10,194 nt of DNA from Microthrixaceae bacterium (GTDB lineage: Bacteria; Actinomycetota; Acidimicrobiia; Acidimicrobiales; Acidimicrobilacustridaceae), in contig JAHFUU010000043.1 of the NCBI GenBank assembly GCA_023264915.1, positions 1 to 10,194 on the forward strand, read 5' to 3'. Positions 7,233-10,194 of the stretch are shown one piece after another. Positions within the stretch are counted from its first letter, which is position 1. Every line of letters starts with the position of its first letter. The translations under genes and the position numbers were made by a program. The notes under the pieces were generated by a model, which saw nothing but the letters and a program-made list of their open reading frames with translations, did not search any database and was not told the DNA's origin.

Positions 7233-7355
7233 TGCCGCATCGACAACGACTGTTCGATCAGGGTTGGGTTCGTCCCGGCTCACCTTCAGAAGGTGCCCCA
7301 CGATCATGGGTTGTGGGGTGCGATGCCGTCAGCAAGCCCGGCATTGCCGCATCGA
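7233..7355 (+). repeat. 11-bp direct repeat upstream of hemQ
   Basis: TGCCGCATCGA occurs exactly at 7233-7243 and again at 7345-7355. The second copy covers the -35 region of the proposed hemQ promoter. An inverted pair, ATGCCG (7323-7328) and CGGCAT (7339-7344), sits directly beside it. The placement suggests a regulator-binding site, but no regulator can be named. Confidence 0.45.
7281..7321. repeat. Palindrome and overlapping long inverted repeat
   Basis: CACCTTCAGAAGGTG (7281-7295) is a 15-bp palindrome with 6-bp arms. It overlaps a second inverted repeat: GTGCCCCAC (7293-7301) can pair with GTGGGGTGC (7313-7321) across 11 nt, counting two G-U pairs. The shared bases 7293-7295 make the two folds mutually exclusive. 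If hemQ starts at its GTG without a leader, these act as DNA rather than RNA. Confidence 0.5.
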
Positions 7356-7374
7356 GAGCTCTCACTCCTAGACT
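7344..7374 (+). promoter_or_regulatory. Candidate hemQ promoter (leaderless)
   Basis: TAGACT (7369-7374) matches the TANNNT -10 consensus and is followed after 7 nt by the GTG start at 7382. That is the usual geometry of leaderless actinobacterial genes. A weak -35, TTGCCG (7344-7349), is 19 bp upstream, slightly longer than ideal. No Shine-Dalgarno precedes the GTG. Confidence 0.5.
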
Positions 7375-7381
7375 CCGACTC

Positions 7382-8080
7382 GTGATCGAGCCCGCAACGC
7401 CGTCTGCCGGCCTTGGGGTGCTGCACATGTTCTGCCGCGCAACTCCCTCCTTTGATCGCCAGGCAGCGGTCGATGCCGTGCACCGGGCCGAGGCGACGGG
7501 CGACCAGGTGATCGCCGTCGCGATCCTCGGGCACAAGGCTGACGTCGCGCTCATGTGCCTGAGCGATGACCTGTGGCGGCTCCGCCGGCTCCAGACGCGC
7601 GTGCAAGGAGCTGGCCTCGACCTGGTCGACTCGTATATGTCGCTCACCGAAGTGTCCGAATACGCCCAGGGAATCCCAGAGGAGATGCGCGACGCCCGGC
7701 TTCGGCCCAACCTGCCGCCGCAGGGAAAGCCCGCCTGGTGCTTCTACCCGATGTCCAAGTCCAGGGTTGCAGGCGCGAACTGGTTCAGCCTGCCTTTCGC
7801 GGAGCGCGAGCAGCTCATGCACGAGCACGGCACGTCGGGCCGGGCATTCGCCGGCCGGGTCCTGCAGGTGGTGACAGGCTCGACCGGCATCGACAACTAC
7901 GAGTGGGGCGTCACCCTGTTCGCCGCCAGGCCCGATGACCTGAAGGAGGTCGTGTACACGATGCGTTTCGACCGGGCCTCGGCTGGCTACGGCGTCTTCG
8001 GTCCCTTCTATGCAGGGATGGTCGCAAGCATCGAGGAGGTTCTCTCCGAGGTGGGTCCAGCCGACGAGGGCGAGCGGTGA
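7382..8080 (+). CDS. hemQ: Coproheme decarboxylase HemQ/ChdC (chlorite dismutase family)
   Basis: HemQ converts iron-coproporphyrin III to heme b by peroxide-driven oxidative decarboxylation, the last step of the coproporphyrin-dependent heme pathway in actinobacteria and Firmicutes. From the GTG the protein is 232 residues, a usual length. Visible signatures are LGVLHMFC near the start, GHKADVALM (50-58), SLTEVSEYAQG (87-97), FYPMSKSR (121-128), HEHGTSGR (147-154) and the long conserved stretch from GSTGIDNYEWG to FGPFYAG. Tyr122, Lys126, Arg108 and His149 have the same spacing as Tyr145, Lys149, Arg131 and the proximal ligand His172 of firmicute HemQ, so the catalytic and heme-binding set looks intact. 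The frame stays open upstream to 7181, but that part has no family similarity and crosses the promoter region. GTG at 7382 is therefore preferred. larE follows 176 bp downstream. Confidence 0.93.
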   Translation: MIEPATPSAGLGVLHMFCRATPSFDRQAAVDAVHRAEATGDQVIAVAILGHKADVALMCLSDDLWRLRRLQTRVQGAGLDLVDSYMSLTEVSEYAQGIPEEMRDARLRPNLPPQGKPAWCFYPMSKSRVAGANWFSLPFAEREQLMHEHGTSGRAFAGRVLQVVTGSTGIDNYEWGVTLFAARPDDLKEVVYTMRFDRASAGYGVFGPFYAGMVASIEEVLSEVGPADEGER

Positions 8081-8246
8081 CGGGCTTCTCGACGGACTCC
8101 TCGATCGGCTGTGAACCGGGCGAGAGAGCGGCTCCTGCCGCGGCGAGCGGCGCGCGCCAGGCTCTGGTCAGAGAGGACCATCGAGATCGAGAGCCTCGGG
8201 CGCGCCGAGTCGCTGGCCCAGATGAGCGGTCCGCGAGCAGCGGCAC

Positions 8247-8252
8247 AGGTGG
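8247..8252 (+). promoter_or_regulatory. Ribosome binding site supporting the larE ATG
   Basis: AGGTGG lies 4 nt before the ATG at 8257 (AGGTGGGGCC-ATG). It favours that start over the in-frame GTG at 8077, which overlaps the hemQ stop. Confidence 0.45.
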
Positions 8253-8256
8253 GGCC

Positions 8257-9096
8257 ATGGCACTCACCGGCGAGGCACCAGGTGAGGGGTCGCTGACTTC
8301 GCTCGAGCGGTTGCGGTTCCGGCTCCGCCAGCTGGGTTCGGTTGTGGTCGCGTTCAGCGGCGGTGCTGACTCAGCGTTGTTGGCTTGGGCTGCCCATGAC
8401 ACGCTCGGTCGCGGCGACGCTCTCGTGGTCACGGCCGTCTCGCCATCGTTGGCCGGCGCTGAGCTGGATGGCTGCGAGGCTGTTGCACGTGAGTGGGGAC
8501 TCAACTGGACCACCGTCACCACCGGCGAGTTGGAGGATCTCGACTACCGTCGCAATGACGGGCTCCGGTGTGCGCACTGCAAGGCAGCGTTGCTCGATGC
8601 GGTCGCACCCTTGGCATCGGCAAGGGGTGCGACAGTGGTTCTCGGTGTGAACGTCGATGACCTCGGTGACCACCGCCCTGGTCAGCGGGCGGCCAGCGCA
8701 CGTGGAGCTGCTTTCCCGCTCGTGGATGCGGGCTTCACGAAGGCAGACGTGAGGCGAGTCTCAGCTGAGGTCGGCCTGCGGACCTGGGACAAGCCCGCGG
8801 CCGCATGCCTGGCCTCCCGTGTGCCGTACGGGACCCCGGTGACCCTGCAAGTGCTGAGGTCCGTGGAGAGCGCCGAGGCGGGCCTGAGGACGTTGGGCTT
8901 CGATTCGTTGCGCGTTCGCCACTACGGTGACGCGGCGCGCATCGAGGTTCCCCTCGCCGACCTCCCCGCCGTCGTCGAACGGCGCGCGGCTGTAGTCGAT
9001 GCCGTCCGCGGCGCCGGGTACCGCTACGTGACCGTGGATCTCGAAGGCTTGCGTTCTGGCAACCTCAACCAGGTGCTGGCTGAAAGACAGGGATAG
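8257..9096 (+). CDS. larE: ATP-dependent sulfur transferase LarE (nickel-pincer cofactor synthesis)
   Basis: LarE adenylates and then sulfurates the pyridinium-dicarboxylate mononucleotide intermediate made by LarB. LarC later inserts nickel to give the cofactor of lactate racemase LarA and related enzymes. The PP-loop SGGADS is at 34-39. Other family motifs are RCAHCKAALLD (104-114), GVNVDDLGDHRPGQRAA (130-146), DKPAAACLASRVPYG (178-192), RVRHYGDAARIEV (219-231) and GYRYVTVDLEGLRSGNLN (254-271). Cys184 aligns in position with the sacrificial Cys176 of Lactobacillus LarE. Cys105 and Cys108 add two more cysteines, so a cluster-assisted mechanism as in some other LarE proteins is possible but cannot be decided here. 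ATG at 8257 gives 279 residues, the normal family size. An open frame back to GTG 8077 would add 60 low-complexity Arg/Ala-rich residues and is less likely. No larA, larB or larC is visible. Confidence 0.9.
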   Translation: MALTGEAPGEGSLTSLERLRFRLRQLGSVVVAFSGGADSALLAWAAHDTLGRGDALVVTAVSPSLAGAELDGCEAVAREWGLNWTTVTTGELEDLDYRRNDGLRCAHCKAALLDAVAPLASARGATVVLGVNVDDLGDHRPGQRAASARGAAFPLVDAGFTKADVRRVSAEVGLRTWDKPAAACLASRVPYGTPVTLQVLRSVESAEAGLRTLGFDSLRVRHYGDAARIEVPLADLPAVVERRAAVVDAVRGAGYRYVTVDLEGLRSGNLNQVLAERQG

Positions 9097-9270
9097 AGCG
9101 CTCGCCGGCATCAACCAGGGCCGGGTCACGCGAAGCCAGCCAACGATCGCGCGTGTTGCCCGCCCGAGGCACGACATGTGAAGGTGCGGGTCGACCACGG
9201 ACCCATAACCGGATCTTGACCAAATCAACGTCAACTCCGAACGGCTTCAAGTCGATGGGACAGGGCAAGG

Positions 9271-9286
9271 TGGGCCGTTTGGCCCA
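9271..9286 (+). repeat. Short hairpin in the leader of the zinc-ribbon gene
   Basis: TGGGCC (9271-9276), loop GTTT and GGCCCA (9281-9286) form a perfect 6-bp stem, 37 bp before the ATG at 9324. It lies in the 227-bp gap after larE and could be a weak terminator or a leader structure. No T-run follows. Confidence 0.4.
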
Positions 9287-9309
9287 TGGCTGTCGGTGTT
9301 GGACCCGCC

Positions 9310-9314
9310 AGGAG
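9310..9314 (+). promoter_or_regulatory. Ribosome binding site fixing the zinc-ribbon protein start
   Basis: AGGAG stands 9 nt before the ATG at 9324. It is the best Shine-Dalgarno on the plus strand of the window and rules in favour of this start over the upstream ATG at 9153. Confidence 0.6.
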
Positions 9315-9323
9315 ACGACCAAG

Positions 9324-9713
9324 ATGTTCAAGAGGACCCGTGCCGCAGCCAGCCCCACTCCCGGGGCTCGGCGCTTGAGTGAGGAGCTAGACCTCCTGGA
9401 GCAGATCCATGCAGCTGGCGGCGAGATCAGCTTCGGGGCTCCGACCCGGTGCCCGGCCTGCTCGGCTGTGGGCATCGTAGACAGGATCCTCAACGGCGTG
9501 CAGTGCAACGGCTGCCTGCGCTGCGGGGCCGAGTGGTCTTTCAGTGCCAAGGCTGTAGCCCTCTTCGAGGATGCGCATCGGAGCTCCGATCAGCCCCAGG
9601 TCGTGGGATCCGGCGTCCTGCTCGCTGATCTCGAGCCGGGAACTGACTGGGCTCATGTCACCAAGGAGCGCTTCGTGGCCATGAGTGAGACCTTCGAGCG
9701 CACCGACCCATGA
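9324..9713 (+). CDS. Small zinc-ribbon protein, function unknown
   Basis: This is a 129-residue soluble protein that I do not recognise as a named family. The N-terminus is basic (MFKRTRAAASPTPGARR), then a short helix (LSEELDLLEQIHAAGG) leads into a candidate zinc ribbon: CPAC at 43-46 and CNGCLRCGAEW at 61-71. The second knuckle could be Cys61/Cys64 or Cys64/Cys67. The C-terminal part is acidic and has no obvious motif. No transmembrane segment is seen. A good ribosome binding site sets the start, and an in-frame extension to 9153 lacks one and looks non-coding. The gene lies downstream of larE on the same strand, after 227 bp, and converges with the next gene. Nucleic-acid or protein binding is only a guess from the ribbon. 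Confidence 0.75.
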   Translation: MFKRTRAAASPTPGARRLSEELDLLEQIHAAGGEISFGAPTRCPACSAVGIVDRILNGVQCNGCLRCGAEWSFSAKAVALFEDAHRSSDQPQVVGSGVLLADLEPGTDWAHVTKERFVAMSETFERTDP

Positions 9714-9756
9714 GCTGTGGCGGTCGGTGACTGCCAGGAGGTCGCAGCGACTCCGG

Positions 9757-9777
9757 GCAGCGACTTGAGAGCGCTGC
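9757..9777 (+). terminator. Possible hairpin between convergent genes
   Basis: GCAGCG (9757-9762) and CGCTGC (9772-9777) pair across 9 nt, 44 bp after the zinc-ribbon gene stop and before the stop of the convergent gene. It is followed by TTGTGG rather than a T-run, so terminator function is uncertain. An upstream copy of GCAGCGACT (9744-9752) repeats the left arm. Confidence 0.3.
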
Positions 9778-9813
9778 TTGTGGACAGCATGGACGTGCGT
9801 GATGCGGTCCAGG

Positions 9814-10158
9814 TCAGGCTGGACCGGCACGGAGAAGATCGTCGCCGGCCTCGCTCAGGCGGGCAGCAGCCTCCAGCACGCGTGGGCCGCCGGCCGTAGG
9901 GGCGACGGCGATCAGCACGCCGGCCACCTGGGAAGCGGACACCTCTGCATCCCGAGCCAACTCGAGCACGGCCTCATATGAGCCGGTCGGCGCACCGACC
10001 GCGATCAGCGCTGCCAGCCGCACGAGGACGTAGTTGACGTCGTCCAGGCCCGAAGCCTCGAGGTTCTCCGCGTTCATCTGCAGGATGCTGTCGCCGAGGT
10101 TGCCGCTCCCGGTCTGGATCTGCATCAGCTCGCCGAGCATGTCGTCGATTCGGCTCAT
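9814..10158 (-). CDS. Carboxymuconolactone decarboxylase-like small protein
   Basis: This is a 114-residue helical protein. Its core, about residues 38-104 (LDDVNYVLVRLAALIAVGAP ... VAGVLIAVAPTAGGPRVLEAA), resembles the conserved helices of the carboxymuconolactone decarboxylase/AhpD-like fold. It has no Cys at all, so the CxxC thiol centre of AhpD peroxidase is absent and any enzymatic role must be of another kind. Members of this fold occur alone in many actinobacteria without known function. The N-terminus (MSRIDDMLGELMQIQTGSGN) is amphipathic. The ATG at 10158 has a good Shine-Dalgarno upstream. A short inverted repeat, CTACC (10172-10176) and GGTAG (10185-10189), precedes that site at the window edge. 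The family assignment rests on pattern recognition only. Confidence 0.65.
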   Translation of the reverse strand: MSRIDDMLGELMQIQTGSGNLGDSILQMNAENLEASGLDDVNYVLVRLAALIAVGAPTGSYEAVLELARDAEVSASQVAGVLIAVAPTAGGPRVLEAAARLSEAGDDLLRAGPA

Positions 10159-10163
10159 GGTGT

Positions 10164-10169
10164 CTCCCT
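10164..10169 (-). promoter_or_regulatory. Ribosome binding site of the CMD-like gene
   Basis: On the minus strand AGGGAG lies 5 nt upstream of the ATG at 10158 and supports that start. Confidence 0.55.
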
Positions 10170-10194
10170 GTCTACCCGCTTCTAGGTAGGGCCA

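Noticed and set aside
7240..7257. LexA/SOS-box-like TCGACAACGACTGTTCGA between valS and hemQ
   Set aside because: The right half GTTCGA is perfect, but the left half matches only three of six positions of the TCGAAC-N4-GTTCGA consensus, and neither flanking gene is an SOS gene.
7123..7381. T-box riboswitch upstream of valS
   Set aside because: The minus strand has no TGGNACCGCG-type T-box sequence, and the -10 box next to the ATG leaves no leader for it.
8111..8296. 61-codon plus-strand open frame in the hemQ-larE gap
   Set aside because: Arg/Ala-rich with no motif, no clear ribosome binding site, and its end runs into the larE coding region.
7911..8522. 203-codon open frame on the minus strand across hemQ and larE
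   Set aside because: It is antisense to two well-identified genes and its product is low-complexity Ser/Arg/Pro/Ala without any motif, typical of high-GC shadow frames.
9216..9244. TTGACC as a -35 promoter box before the zinc-ribbon gene
   Set aside because: No TANNNT lies 16-19 bp downstream, so I did not call a promoter.
9065..9550. 161-codon minus-strand open frame over the larE end and zinc-ribbon gene
   Set aside because: It overlaps the supported zinc-ribbon gene almost entirely and shows no motif or ribosome binding site.

Overview
The window is a high-GC chromosomal segment from an actinobacterium. The evidence is GTG starts, T/S/P-rich linkers in exported proteins, an actinobacterial-type valyl-tRNA synthetase with a DDNGLPTERR signature, and a HemQ of the coproheme-dependent heme pathway. 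A lineage near Acidimicrobiia is a reasonable guess, but nothing here proves it. I see no mobile element, phage gene, CRISPR array, tRNA or rRNA. This is mostly core chromosome with a few exported or uncharacterised genes, and I found no clearly new multi-gene system.

Left part (1-4335). The window opens inside nuoN (complex I subunit N, + strand), whose N-terminus lies outside. It ends in an unusual Thr/Ser/Pro-rich tail. It converges with a minus-strand lipoprotein alpha/beta hydrolase, and the two stop codons share the palindrome CTAG. Upstream of the hydrolase, also on the minus strand, are a membrane-anchored matrixin-like zinc protease and a two-helix small membrane protein 9 bp from it. 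A hexanucleotide repeat tract separates the protease from the hydrolase. These three genes look like a cell-envelope group.

Middle part (4546-8080). valS (minus) and hemQ (plus) diverge from a 259-bp region. Each start codon is preceded by a TANNNT -10 box 6-7 nt away and no Shine-Dalgarno sequence, so both are probably leaderless. The DNA between them is rich in inverted repeats and carries an 11-bp direct repeat. ValS has HMGS in place of the usual HIGH signature.

Right part (8257-10194). larE follows hemQ and encodes the ATP-dependent sulfur transferase for the nickel-pincer cofactor. No larA, larB or larC is visible. Then come a small zinc-ribbon protein of unknown function (+) and, converging with it, a short carboxymuconolactone-decarboxylase-like protein (-).

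Functionally the genes cover respiration (nuoN), translation (valS), heme synthesis (hemQ), cofactor sulfuration (larE) and secreted or membrane hydrolases. They do not form one pathway.
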